From Streptomyces sp. DH24 (GTDB lineage: Bacteria; Actinomycetota; Actinomycetes; Streptomycetales; Streptomycetaceae), in contig NZ_JARVKW010000002.1 of assembly GCF_029813775.1 (NCBI RefSeq), positions 186,001 through 250,000 on the forward strand: a DNA stretch of 64,000 bases. The letters run 5' to 3'. Below the pieces are notes generated by a model. It was not told the origin of the DNA and made no database searches. It worked only from the letters and a program-made list of their open reading frames with translations. The position numbers and the translations under genes are program-made. Below are positions 41,301 through 49,900 of the stretch, piece after piece; positions within the stretch are counted from its first letter, which is position 1, and every line of letters begins with the position of its first letter.

Positions 41301-42250
41301 GTCGACGTCCGCTGCCTTCACTCCGGCGTTCTTCAACGCCTGCCGGATCACGCGCTGTTGGGAAGGGCCGTTCGGGGCGGTCAGACCGTTCGACGCACCA
41401 TCCTGATTGACGGCACTCCCCCGAACGACGGCCAGCACCGGGTGACCGTTGCGGCGGGCGTCCGACAGACGCTCCAACACCAGCATCCCCACACCCTCAC
41501 CCCACACCGTCCCGTCCGCACCCTCCGCGAACGCCTTGCACCGACCGTCCGCAGCAAGCCCCCGCTGCCGCGAGAACTCCACGAACGCCGCCGGCGTCGA
41601 CATCACCGTCACCCCACCCGCCAACGCCAGACCACACTCACCCGCCCGCAACGCACGCACCGCCAGATGCACCGCCACCAACGCCGACGAACACGCCGTA
41701 TCCACCGTCAGAGCAGGCCCCTCCAAACCCAGCGCATACGCCACCCGCCCCGACATCACACTCGCCGCAGACCCCGTACCGACAAAACCCTCCACCTCAC
41801 CGAACCCACCCTGCGACGCCAGCACATAGTCCTGACCGTTCGTCCCCACGAACACACCCGACACCGACCCCCGCACCGACACCGGATCCACACCCGCCCG
41901 CTCCAACGCCTCCCACGACGTCTCCAACAGCAACCGCTGCTGCGGATCCATCGCCAACGCCTCACGCGGCGAGATCCCGAACAACCCCGCATCGAACTCC
42001 GCCGCACCCCGCACAAACCCACCGGCGTTCACGTAGGAGGTTCCGGGGTTGCCGGGGTCGGGGTGGTACACGCGGTCGATGTCCCAGCCCCGGTCCTCGG
42101 GGAAGGGGGACAGACCGTCCCGGCCCGCCGCGAGCATGTCCCACAGGGCTTCCGGGGAGTCCACGCCGCCCGGGAGGCGGCATGCCATGCCGACGATCAC
42201 GACCGGGTCGGCGTCGGCACCGGGGGCGGTGGGTGATCCCGGACTGTCCT
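38397..42250 (-). other. PKS module E: KS-AT(malonyl)-ACP-TE
   Basis: Approximate domain positions: KS 42210-40950, AT 40640-39690, ACP 39470-39255, thioesterase about 39060-38400. No ketoreductase lies between AT and ACP; only about 70 residues separate them. The chain would therefore leave with a 3-oxo group. Confidence 0.9.
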
Positions 42251-45200
42251 GGGAGCCCTCGTTCGCCTGGTCGCCGGGCAGTTGGGCGCGGACGTGGGCG
42301 GCCAGGGCGGCCGGGGTGGGGTGGTCGTAGACGAGGGTGGCGGGCAGGCGCAGGCCGGTCGCGGCGCCGAGGCGGTTGCGGAGTTCGACGGAGGTCAGTG
42401 AGTCGAAACCGAGGTCGCTGAAGGGACGGTCGGGCGCGACGGCGGCGCCGGAGGCGTGTCCGAGGACCGCGGCGACGGTGTCCCGCACGTGGGTGAGGAC
42501 GACGCGTTCGCGTTCCGCGGCCGGGCGGCCGTGCAGGGCCGTGGCGAGTGCACCCCCGTCGGGTGTGGACTGCTCGGGGCCGGTGCCGCCGGACTGCGTC
42601 TTCGTCCTGGCCGGCTCGGTGAGTTCGCGCAGGAGGGAGCCGCGGCGCGCGTACGCGGTGGTCGCGGCGAAGCGGGACCAGTCGGCGTCGAGGACGGTGG
42701 CGCAGACCCGGTCGTCGTCCAGGATGCGCTGGAGGGCGTCGACGGCGGTGTCCGGGTCGAGCGGGCGGATGCCGAGCCGGCCGAGGTGTGCCGTGACGAC
42801 AGGGTCGGCGGCCATGCCGTCACCGGCCCAGGGCCCCCACGCGACGGATGTGGCGGGCAGCCCCTGGGCGCGGCGGTACTGGGCGAGGGCGTCCAGGCGC
42901 GCGTTGGCGGCGGCGTAGGCGGCCTGGCCGGCGTTGCCGGTCACGCCCGCGGTGGAGGAGAACAGGACGAAGGCGTCGAGCGGGCGGTCGGCGGTCAGTT
43001 CGTGGAGGTGCTGGGCCGCTTCGGCCTTCACGGCGAGGACGCGTGCCAGCCGCTCGGGGGTGAGGTCGGCGGCGAGCCCGTCGTCGAGGACGCCTGCCGC
43101 GTGGACGACGACGGTCGGCGGGTGGGCGTGCAGGAGGCCGGCCAGGGCGTTCCGGTCGGTGATGTCGCAGGCGGCGAGGGTGACTTCGGCGCCGCGTCCG
43201 ACGAGTTCGGCGTGCAGTTCCCGGGCGCCGGGCGCGTCGGCGCCGCGACGGGAGACGAGGACGAGGTGGTCGGCGCCGCGGTCGAGGAGCCAGTGGGCGA
43301 TGTGCCGGCCCAGCGCGCCGGAGCCTCCGGTGACGAGGGCGGTGCCGTGGAAGCGGGTGCCGCGGTCCTTGTCCGGGCTGCCGCCGGGGGCGGTGTCGCG
43401 TTCGAGGCGGGCGGCGAGGACGCCGGTGGGGCGCAGCGCGAGCTGGTCCTCGTCGCCGGGTGCGGTCAGCGCGGCGGCGAGGCGTTCGGCGTCGTCGGCG
43501 TCCGGGTCGGCGGGCAGGTCCACGAGTCCGCCCCAGCGGTCGGGCTGTTCCAGGGCGAGGGTGCGGCCGAGGCCCCACACGGCCGCCTCGGCGGGCCGGG
43601 AAGGGGTGTCTCCCGCGCCGACGGACTGGGCGGAGCGGGTGGCGCACCAGAGGCGGGCCGTGGGTGCGGTGTCGGCGAGTGCCTGCCAGAGGGCGAGCGT
43701 CTGGGCCGGGGACGGCAGGAGGGCGAGGACGGAGGTGTACGAGGAGTCGCCTGTCGGGGAGTTGTCCGCGGGGATGCGGTGCGCGAGGTCGGTGCGTGTG
43801 TCCGTGTCGGAGACGTGGATCAGGTCCACCTCGGCGCCCGACCGGCGCAGGGCGGCTGCGATGTCTTCACCGGGCGGGTCGATGCCCGCACCGGCCGGGT
43901 CGATGTCCGCACCGGTCGGGGTCGTCGTGGCCACGAGCCAGCGGCCCGTGCGGCGGGGCCCGTCGGCGGCGCCGAGGCGTGCGGGGCGCCAGCGCACACG
44001 GTAACGGCGTGCCGCCTGTTCGCGTGCCTGCCGGCCCTGGCGGCGCCACTCGGACAGCGCGGGCACCACGGTGTCCAGCGCGTCGCCGGTGTCGACGCCG
44101 AGGCGTTCGGCGAGTGTGTCGGTCTCACCGCGTTCCACGAGGTCCCAGAACCGTGACTCGACGGCACCGTCGTCACCGCCCGCGCCCCGGTCGCTCGTGG
44201 TCACGGCGTGGTCGGGCAGCCAGTACCGCTCGCGCTGGAAGGCGTACGTGGGCAGGTCCACGCGGCGCGCGCCCGTGCCGTCGAAGAGCGCGGCCCAGCG
44301 GACGTCGGCGCCCCGCACGAACATCTCCGCGGCGGCGGTCAGCACGGTTTCCGGTTCCGCCCGCCCCTTGCGCAGGGTCGCCGCGGCGGCGTGCCCGGCC
44401 TCCCGGGCGAGGGCGGTGAGGACGGGCTCCGGCCCGATCTCCAGGAGCCGGGTGGCGCCCTGCGGGCCGGTCACGGTGGTGAGGGCGTCGTGGAACCGGA
44501 CGGGGCGCCGGACCTGTTCGACCCAGTAGGCGGCGGTGGTCCAGTCGCCGTCCCGGACGGCTTCCCCGCTCACGGTGCTGATGGCGTTCAGTGCGGGGGC
44601 TCGGTAGGCGACACCGGCCGCGACGGCGGCGAAGTCGTCGAGCATTGGTTCCATCAGCGGCGAGTGGAAGGCGTGGCTGACCTTCAGCCGCGACACCCGA
44701 CGGCCCCGCTCCCGGGCCACCGCCATCGCCTCCTCAACCAGATGCCCATCACCCGAAACAACCACCGAGGACGGCCCATTGACGACAGCCACAGCGACCC
44801 GCCCACCGCCAGTAAGGCCCTTCAACAGCTCCGTCACCTCGGCTTCCGAGCCCTCCAGCGCGGCCATCGCCCCACCCCCGGGCAACGCCTGCATCAACCG
44901 CGCCCGCGCGGCCACCAGCCGTACGGCGTCGGGCAGTGCGAAGACGCCCGCCGTGTGGGCGGCGGCGAACTCGCCCACCGAGTGACCGAGGACGCAGTCC
45001 GGCCGCATGCCCCATGAGCGCAGCAGCGCCACGAGCGCCACTTGCAGGGCGAACAGGGCGGGTTGGGCACAGCCGGTGCGGGCGAGGAGCTCCGGCTCAG
45101 CGGTGAAGATCGTGTCGCGGAGGGGGGTGTGGGTGGGGTCGGTTGCTCCGAGTTCGGTGTCGAGGAGGTCGCACACCTCGTCGAGCGCCCGACGGAACTC

Positions 45201-46949
45201 CGGGAACTCGTCGTGGAGTTCGCGTCCCATGCCGGGGCGCTGGCTGCCCTGCCCGGTGAACATCCACGCGGTGCGGCCTTTGAGGATCTGGCCCGTCACG
45301 AGGGCGGGGTGGTGGTCGCCGTCGGCGAGGGCGCGTGTGCCGCTGCGCAGGGTGTCCGTGTCCGGGCCCAGGACGACGGCCCGGTGGGTGAGGACGGCGC
45401 GGGTGGTGGCCAGGGAGAGGCCGATGTCGGCCTGCGACGCGGGCTGCGGGCTGCGGTGTGCGCCGAGGCGTGCGGCCTGGGCGCGAAGGGCGTCGGCGTC
45501 GCGTCCCGTCACGATCCAAGGAGTCACGGGGAGTTGAGCAGTGGGCCGGGGCTGCTCGGTCTTTTCGGCGGGGGCTTCTTCGAGGACGACGTGGGCGTTG
45601 GTGCCGCTGATGCCGAACGCGGAGACGCCGGCGCGGCGCGGACGGTCGCCGCGCGTCCACGGCCGGGGGTCGGTGAGCAGGCGTACGGCGCCCGCCTCCC
45701 AGTCGACGTGTGAGGACGGACGGTCGGCGTGCAGCGTTCTGGGCAGGGACTCGCGCTGGAACGCGAGAACCATCTTGATGATGCCGGCGGCTCCGGCGGC
45801 GGCCTGGGTGTGCCCGAGGTTGGACTTCACCGACCCCAGCCACAGGGGCTCTTGCCGGTCCTGCCCGTAGGTGGCGAGGATGGCCTGTGCTTCGATCGGG
45901 TCGCCCAGGGAGGTGCCGGTGCCGTGCGCCTCGACAGCGTCGACGTCCGCTGCCTTCACTCCGGCGTTCTTCAACGCCTGCCGGATCACGCGCTGTTGGG
46001 AAGGGCCGTTCGGGGCGGTCAGACCGTTCGACGCACCGTCCTGATTGACGGCACTGCCCCGTACGACGGCCAGCACCGGGTGACCGTTGCGGCGGGCGTC
46101 CGACAGACGCTCCAACACCAGCATCCCCACACCCTCACCCCACACCGTCCCGTCCGCACCCTCCGCGAACGCCTTGCACCGACCGTCCGCAGCAAGCCCC
46201 CGCTGCCGCGAGAACTCCACGAACGCCGCCGGCGTCGACATCACCGTCACACCACCCGCCAACGCCAGACCACACTCACCCGCCCGCAACGCACGCACCG
46301 CCAGATGCACCGCCACCAACGCCGACGAACACGCCGTATCCACCGTCAGAGCAGGCCCCTCCAAACCCAGCGCATACGCCACCCGCCCCGACATCACACT
46401 CGCCGCAGACCCCGTACCGACAAAACCCTCCACCTCACCGAACCCACCCTGCGACGCCAGCACATAGTCCTGACCGTTCGTCCCCACGAACACACCCGAC
46501 ACCGACCCCCGCACCGACACCGGATCCACACCCGCCCGCTCCAACGCCTCCCACGACGTCTCCAACAGCAACCGCTGCTGCGGATCCATCGCCAACGCCT
46601 CACGCGGCGAGATCCCGAACAACCCCGCATCGAACTCCGCCGCACCCCGCACAAACCCACCGGCGTTCACGTAGGTGCGGCCGGACTGTCCGGGTACGGG
46701 GTCGAAGATCTCGTCCAGGTCCCAGCCGCGGTCGGCCGGGAACGGGGTCATGCCGTCGCGGCCTTCGGCCAGCAGGTCCCACAGGTCGTCCGGGGACGAG
46801 ACGCCGCCGGGGAAGCGGCATGCCATGCCGACGATCGCGATGGGCTCGCGGGAGGAGGCGACGAGTTGCCGGTTGCGCTTCTTCAGCGTCTCGGTCTCCT
46901 CCAGGGACTTCCGCAGGGCCTGGACGACCTTCTCGTACGGTGCGCTCAT
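38397..46949 (-). CDS. Type I polyketide synthase, last two modules with thioesterase
   Basis: A 2850-residue protein ending the assembly line. A coiled-coil docking segment (EKVVQALRKSLEETETLKKR) is followed by module D: KS, Cys207 in DTACSSA; AT, Ser657 in GHSVGE with malonyl motif HAFH; KR with TGGSGALG, LDD and Ser/Tyr/Asn; ACP LGFDSL. Module E has KS (Cys1753), AT (malonyl, HAFH), no KR, an ACP with LGFTSL instead of the usual LGFDSL, and a thioesterase with Ser2709 in AYSSGG and His in GNHVTLLE. The start ATG has GAGGGA upstream and lies 11 bases after the stop of the preceding synthase gene. The module E KS is almost a copy of that of module D. Confidence 0.96.
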   Translation of the reverse strand: MSAPYEKVVQALRKSLEETETLKKRNRQLVASSREPIAIVGMACRFPGGVSSPDDLWDLLAEGRDGMTPFPADRGWDLDEIFDPVPGQSGRTYVNAGGFVRGAAEFDAGLFGISPREALAMDPQQRLLLETSWEALERAGVDPVSVRGSVSGVFVGTNGQDYVLASQGGFGEVEGFVGTGSAASVMSGRVAYALGLEGPALTVDTACSSALVAVHLAVRALRAGECGLALAGGVTVMSTPAAFVEFSRQRGLAADGRCKAFAEGADGTVWGEGVGMLVLERLSDARRNGHPVLAVVRGSAVNQDGASNGLTAPNGPSQQRVIRQALKNAGVKAADVDAVEAHGTGTSLGDPIEAQAILATYGQDRQEPLWLGSVKSNLGHTQAAAGAAGIIKMVLAFQRESLPRTLHADRPSSHVDWEAGAVRLLTDPRPWTRGDRPRRAGVSAFGISGTNAHVVLEEAPAEKTEQPRPTAQLPVTPWIVTGRDADALRAQAARLGAHRSPQPASQADIGLSLATTRAVLTHRAVVLGPDTDTLRSGTRALADGDHHPALVTGQILKGRTAWMFTGQGSQRPGMGRELHDEFPEFRRALDEVCDLLDTELGATDPTHTPLRDTIFTAEPELLARTGCAQPALFALQVALVALLRSWGMRPDCVLGHSVGEFAAAHTAGVFALPDAVRLVAARARLMQALPGGGAMAALEGSEAEVTELLKGLTGGGRVAVAVVNGPSSVVVSGDGHLVEEAMAVARERGRRVSRLKVSHAFHSPLMEPMLDDFAAVAAGVAYRAPALNAISTVSGEAVRDGDWTTAAYWVEQVRRPVRFHDALTTVTGPQGATRLLEIGPEPVLTALAREAGHAAAATLRKGRAEPETVLTAAAEMFVRGADVRWAALFDGTGARRVDLPTYAFQRERYWLPDHAVTTSDRGAGGDDGAVESRFWDLVERGETDTLAERLGVDTGDALDTVVPALSEWRRQGRQAREQAARRYRVRWRPARLGAADGPRRTGRWLVATTTPTGADIDPAGAGIDPPGEDIAAALRRSGAEVDLIHVSDTDTRTDLAHRIPADNSPTGDSSYTSVLALLPSPAQTLALWQALADTAPTARLWCATRSAQSVGAGDTPSRPAEAAVWGLGRTLALEQPDRWGGLVDLPADPDADDAERLAAALTAPGDEDQLALRPTGVLAARLERDTAPGGSPDKDRGTRFHGTALVTGGSGALGRHIAHWLLDRGADHLVLVSRRGADAPGARELHAELVGRGAEVTLAACDITDRNALAGLLHAHPPTVVVHAAGVLDDGLAADLTPERLARVLAVKAEAAQHLHELTADRPLDAFVLFSSTAGVTGNAGQAAYAAANARLDALAQYRRAQGLPATSVAWGPWAGDGMAADPVVTAHLGRLGIRPLDPDTAVDALQRILDDDRVCATVLDADWSRFAATTAYARRGSLLRELTEPARTKTQSGGTGPEQSTPDGGALATALHGRPAAERERVVLTHVRDTVAAVLGHASGAAVAPDRPFSDLGFDSLTSVELRNRLGAATGLRLPATLVYDHPTPAALAAHVRAQLPGDQANEGSQDSPGSPTAPGADADPVVIVGMACRLPGGVDSPEALWDMLAAGRDGLSPFPEDRGWDIDRVYHPDPGNPGTSYVNAGGFVRGAAEFDAGLFGISPREALAMDPQQRLLLETSWEALERAGVDPVSVRGSVSGVFVGTNGQDYVLASQGGFGEVEGFVGTGSAASVMSGRVAYALGLEGPALTVDTACSSALVAVHLAVRALRAGECGLALAGGVTVMSTPAAFVEFSRQRGLAADGRCKAFAEGADGTVWGEGVGMLVLERLSDARRNGHPVLAVVRGSAVNQDGASNGLTAPNGPSQQRVIRQALKNAGVKAADVDAVEAHGTGTSLGDPIEAQAILATYGQDRQEPLWLGSVKSNLGHTQAAAGAAGIIKMILALHAEQLPPTLHVDAPSSRVDWEAGAVRLLTEPRPWTRGDRPRRAGVSAFGISGTNAHVVLEEAPAEKTEQHGSGTRLPVVPWVLSGHRPESLARQAARLGAALTDDRSPYDVGFSLATTRAVLTHRAVVLGPDTPTMAASLADLGTENHGIVTGTAFEGGTAWLFTGQGSQRAGMGRELYACFPVFARALDDVCACLDGEFDGVPGFPTAVRDAVFAPGSSDAASLLGRTGYAQAALFAVQVALVELLRSWGMRPDCVVGHSVGEFAAAYAAGVFELPDAARLVAARARLMQGLAEGGAMAAIEATEEEITGSLDAAVTLAAVNGPRSVVVSGAEDAVAKVAAAFQARGRRATRLRVSHAFHSPLMAPALDGFAAVAAEIPYRTPTLPAVSTVTGEAVRDGDWTTAAYWAEQIVRPVRFHDALTTATGPQGATRLLEIGPDPVLTAQAPDDAAVAVSVLRRDREETASLLTAVAEVFVHGTDVDWKAVFDGTDARRVDLPTYAFHRRRYWLPDHAADNGARSFLGAAAGPGTEPPAPTDRLRDLPSAARESAVMDLILSQVAHVLGHTDPGEIDPTRRFLELGFTSLSLAELRTRVNRACGVRLPTGTLYDHPTPRALAAHVTGELRSQDVRPAAAPADSVSTLVRYAFEQGQYDKALDVLSLAAAMRPAPGGHPDAPPAPEPVRLATGTRAGALLCLPSLVAPVTPYQYARFAAALQGIRDVWVLPAPGYAPGEPLPESPEAAAACLARAVLAAFGDTPLTLVAYSSGGWLAHLLAARLTGAGAPPRALVLLDSPAAPEKELAAAMVGTTCRLMRDFPEVPVDADQLTATAHYGRLFTGWRPAPGSAAPRALFVSAADHDPALLMGADRPSWPLPHEAVSAPGNHVTLLERDAESTARIVHEWLLKP
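41133..42037 (-). repeat. KS block of module E, near-identical to that of module D
   Basis: These 905 bases match 45771-46675 (offset 4638 bases, 1546 codons) with only a handful of differences that I could find, near 41399, 41418-41424 and 41632. It spans most of the KS domain. Identity ends abruptly at GTAGG on the left-module side, as expected for gene conversion. Confidence 0.95.
44641..44932 (-). repeat. AT segment shared with module C (50100-50391)
   Basis: About 290 bases around the HAFH region and upstream of GHSVGE in module D match 50100-50391 of module C with few differences (offset 5459), although the two lie in different genes. The boundaries are sharp on both sides. Confidence 0.9.
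45771..46675 (-). repeat. KS block of module D, near-identical to that of module E
   Basis: Partner of 41133-42037. See that entry. Confidence 0.95.
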
Positions 46950-46960
46950 CGGTCCCTCAG

Positions 46961-49900
46961 TCAGTCTCGGTCGGTGAATGCGAGGTCGGCGTCGGTGTAA
47001 GGATCTGTGTCGGGATCTGCATCGAGACCTGTGTCGGGCCCTGTGTCGGGATCTGTGTCGGAGTCGATGTAGGCATCCGTGTCGGCGTCTTCATCGGGCA
47101 TGTCGTCGCCGAGTGCCAGGTGCACCAGTTCCTCCACGGCCAGGTCCGCGATGGCGGGGTCCTCGCCGTCCGGGTCGTCGTCGGCCCAGGACCGGTCGGT
47201 GTCGTCCGTGCTGCGGGCCTGCTCGTCGTCGGCCTCGGCCAGCAGGGTCCGCAGGCCGGGCAGGAGGCCTGCTTCGTGCAGGCGGGTGAGCGGGATCGAG
47301 GCGAGCAGGCGGCGGACGCGGTCCTCGTCCATGTCCTGCGGTGAGAGCTCCGCGGTGTCGGCCGGGAACAGCTCGGCGTGGAGGTGGCGGGCCAGGCCGA
47401 CGGGGGTGGGGTGGTCGAAGACGAGGGTCGTGGCGAGCCGCAGGCCGGTGCCGGCCATCAGCTGGTTGCGCAGGTCGACGGCGGTCAGGGAGTCGAAGCC
47501 GAAGTCCTTGAACGGGCGGTCGGCGTCGAGTGCCGCCGGTGACTCGTGGCCGAGGACCGCGGCGACGCGGGCCAGGACGAAGTCACCCAGGGCGCGTTCG
47601 CGTTCGGCGGGCGGCAGGTCGCGCAGCCTGCTGACGAGTTCACCTGCCCCGGCGCCCGGTGCGGCGGCGTCGGAGCGGCCGGCCGGTGCGGCGTCGGGCA
47701 GGTCGGAGAGGAGGGCGCTGGGACGGGTGAGCGTGAACGCCGTGGCGAAGCGGTCCCAGGAGACGTCCACCACGGTCGTGCAGGGCTGGTCGTCGGCGAG
47801 CACCTGGTCCAGAGCGGCGAGGGCACGCTCGGGCGGCAGCAGGCGCAGCCCGGAGCGCCGGATGCGTTCCTCGGCGGCCCGGTCGGCGGCCATGCCGTCA
47901 CCGGCCCAGGGCCCCCAGGCTACGGATGCGGCGGGCAGGCCCTGGGCGCGGCGGTACTGGGCGAGGGCGTCGAGGTGGGCGTTGGCGGCGGCGTAGGCGG
48001 CCTGGCCGGCGTTGCCGAGGACTCCGGTCACGGAGGCGAACAGGACGAAGAAGTCGAGGTCGAGACCGAGGTCGGTGGTCAGTTCGTGCAGCAGGTCGGC
48101 GGCGGTGGCCTTGGCCGCGAGTGCGGCGGCCAGGTGCTGTGGTGTGAGGTCGGCGAGGACACCGTTGGCCGGTACGCCCGCCGCGTGGACGACCCCGGTC
48201 AGCGGCGTGTTCTCGGGGATGCCCGCAAGCAGGTCGCGCAGCGCGTCCCGGTCGGTGAGGTCGCAGGCCGCGAGGGTGACGCGGGCGCCGAGTGCGGCGA
48301 GTTCGTCGCGCAGCCCGGTGGCGCCGGGGGCGTCGGCGCCACGCCGGGAGACGAGGAGCAGGTGCTCGGCGCCCTGGTGCGCGAGCCGGCGGGCGACGTG
48401 GCTGCCGAGGGCTCCCGTGCCGCCCGTGATCAGCACCGTCCCGCGGTTCCGGGCCGGTGACGGGGCGGAGTGGCGGGCGCTGTCGTCCCGGACGAGCCGG
48501 GCCGCGAAGACGCCGCCTCCCGCGCGGACGGCGAGCTGGTCCTCCCGCCAGTCGGCGGACCCGCTGTGGGCGAGGATCTGGACGAGCCGGGTCACTTCCC
48601 GGTGTCCGGGGCGGGCGGGGAGGTCGGTCAGCCCGCCCCACAGGTCGGGGTGTTCCAGGGCCAGGCTGCGGCCGAGTCCCCAGAGCTGGGCCTGGGCGGG
48701 GTGGTGGAGGGGATCGCCGGAGCCGACCGAGACGGCGGACCGGGTCACGCACCACAGGGGGGCGCCGGTTCCGCCGGCCGCGTCCGTCCAGGCCTGGGCG
48801 AGGAGGAGGGTGAGGGCGGTGGCGGCAGGGGGCAGCCCGTCGTCGGAGGCGGGTTCGTCGGCCGAGGCGAGCAGGGAGAGCACACCGTCCGGGGCGAGTT
48901 CGCGCAGCCTGGCGGTGAGCGCGGTGCGGCTGTCGTGGGTGCCGACGGTCAGGACGGTGACCTGGGCGCCGGCGTCCCGCAGGGCCCGCGTGCACTGTTC
49001 CAGGAAGCCGTCCTGGTCCGCCGCGTCCTGTTCCGGGGCGGCGACCAGCCAGTGCCCGGTGAGTGCGGAGGCGGCGGCCGGGACGCCGATCGGCTTCCAG
49101 GTGAGCCGGTAGCGCCAGGCGGTCAGCTCCGACGCCTCGCGCTGCCGCCTGCGCCAGTCGGACAGCACCGGCAGCACCGTGTCGAGGGAGGCATCGGGTG
49201 CCACGCCCAGCCGGTCGGCGAGCGCGGCGGTGTCGCCGTCCTCGACCAGGCTCCAGAACCCGTCGTCCGTTCCGGTGCGGCCGGCGCCGTCCGCACCGCC
49301 GGCCCGCCGCTGAGTCCGGCGGTCGCGCAGCCAGTACCGGCGGCGCTGGAAGGCGTACGTGGGCAGGTCGAGGCGTTCCCACGGTGGCGCGACGCCGGCC
49401 CCGTCGGTGGCCGGTGCGACGGCCGGGTCGGCGGTCGTCGCGGTGGCCGCAGCAGTGGTGGCCACGGCAGTGGTGGCCACGGCAGTGGTGGCCACGGCAG
49501 TGGTTGAGTCGGCGGCCGTGGTGGCCACCATGACGGTGGTCCGGTCGGATGCCGTGGTGAGGGGCGTGGCGGGGGGCGTGGCGGGGGCCGTAGTGACGGC
49601 CGTGACGGTGCCCGGGGCGGCGGCCGTGGCCGGGGCCGGGGCCGGTGTGGCGGCGGTAGTGGTGGCCGGGGCCGGTGTGACGGCCGTGGCCAGAGCCGAG
49701 GTGGTGGTCGTGGCGGTGGTCCGGTCGGCGGCCGTGGTGACGGCGGCCCAGTCGGTCTTCATGCCGCGCACGAACAGTTCGGCGACGGCCGTGAGGAGGC
49801 TTTCGGGTTCGGGCCGGCCGGTCCGCAGGACGGCGGTGGCGGTGCTGCGGCCGTCCGAGGCGGACCGGGCGCGGGCGGTGAGGACGGGCTCCGGTCCCAG

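Larger units (their letters stand above)
42280..46949 (-). other. PKS module D: KS-AT(malonyl)-KR(B-type)-ACP
   Basis: Approximate positions: docking 46949-46840, KS 46840-45580, AT 45270-44320, KR with structural half 43990-42600, ACP 42490-42290. The KR has the LDD motif and no diagnostic Trp, so it is predicted B-type and active. Confidence 0.9.

Noticed and set aside
38397..46949. Methylmalonyl specificity for one of the ATs
   Set aside because: All five ATs carry HAFH after the GHS(I/V)GE nucleophile; none shows the YASH motif of methylmalonyl ATs.
49454..49498. CRISPR-like direct repeats
   Set aside because: The 15-base units are contiguous with no spacers, and they lie inside a synthase reading frame coding a Thr/Ala-rich linker.
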